A DNA stretch of 36,764 nucleotides from Candidatus Endonucleibacter bathymodioli (GTDB lineage Bacteria; Pseudomonadota; Gammaproteobacteria; Pseudomonadales; Endozoicomonadaceae): the NCBI GenBank assembly GCA_030674915.1, contig JASXSV010000026.1, positions 1 through 36,764 on the forward strand. The letters run 5' to 3'. Every line of letters starts with the position of its first letter. Within the stretch, counting starts at the first letter, position 1. Below the pieces are notes generated by a model, which was not told the origin of the DNA, did not search any database, and worked only from the letters and a program-made list of their open reading frames with translations. The translations under genes were made by a program, and so were the position numbers. Positions 36,614-36,764 of the stretch are shown here, one piece after another.

Positions 36614-36764
36614 GATCTTCAATACCAAGCTTTGTTCATTGAGGTCTGGTCTGCTTGGAGTTGTAAACAACGGGACGAGTGGAAAGATATCAATAATATC
36701 TTGTTGAAAAAGGCATCAAGGTATCTCAAGGTATCTCAAGGCAGCATGGTAGATGCGACCATTA
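36614..36764 (+). CDS. IS5-like transposase fragment (runs off the window edge)
   Basis: An open frame ends the window with 'INNILLKKA...GSMVDATI'. The string 'G.(M/I)VDATI' following an 'IN..L' helix is the conserved block around the first catalytic Asp of IS5-type DDE transposases. Upstream residues (DLQYQALFIEVWSAWSCKQRDEW) are not clearly family-like, so the copy may be truncated or a joint with other debris. A 10-bp unit gtatctcaag is duplicated at 36721-36740 just before the motif. Confidence 0.5.

Overview
The window looks like a contig from a moderately AT-rich, host-associated gammaproteobacterium. A complete rsxABCDGE operon, a Pseudomonas-type dapD, yigL, rnt, tsaB, nhaD, pldA and a LexA-boxed yebG all point to Gammaproteobacteria. 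A type III secretion chaperone gene, long gene-poor stretches, decayed genes and broken transposases suggest a symbiont or pathogen with a relaxed genome. An Oceanospirillales/Endozoicomonas-like lineage would fit, but this is inference. The window starts inside an IS30-type transposase gene and ends inside an IS5-like one, so the contig probably broke at repeats.

Layout. 1-2.9 kb: IS30 fragment, an orphan CesT-type chaperone gene and about 1.5 kb of apparently non-coding DNA. 2.9-8.4 kb: tadA, purL and a SlyB-like glycine-zipper lipoprotein. 8.6-11.3 kb: two tandem paralogous GT87 (DUF2029) membrane glycosyltransferases. 11.4-15.7 kb: yebG with a LexA box and a 12-bp tandem repeat, rnt, then leftward yigL and the coupled yffB-like/dapD pair. 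16-19.4 kb: nhaD, then leftward pldA and a DUF3313-like lipoprotein. 19.9-24.7 kb: a periplasmic adaptor/RND pump pair followed by the wreck of an outer-membrane factor gene and a small 2-TM potassium-channel gene. 24.9-26.5 kb: leftward ABC-F gene (ybiT-like). 27.4-33.1 kb: rsxABCDGE, a membrane electron-transport complex. 33.6-35.1 kb: leftward tsaB and adk. 35.5-36.05 kb: a small secreted protein resembling the VirK family. The last 0.7 kb holds transposase debris.

The most striking signal no single gene explains is a dispersed family of about 13 imperfect palindromes, mostly 120-143 bp with 58-76 bp short forms. They have TATACCC...GGGTATA ends and about 35-bp terminal inverted repeats. 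From memory their layout matches ERIC (enterobacterial repetitive intergenic consensus) elements. They lie in nearly every large intergenic gap, abut stop codons, and run into the predicted 5' ends of several reading frames, so some gene starts need correcting.

Functionally, Rsx (ion-motive or electron-donating), NhaD (Na+/H+ antiport) and the channel suggest active cation handling. PldA, SlyB, the RND pair and DUF3313 are envelope functions. The chaperone and the VirK-like protein hint at host interaction. No CRISPR array, tRNA, rRNA or prophage was seen.
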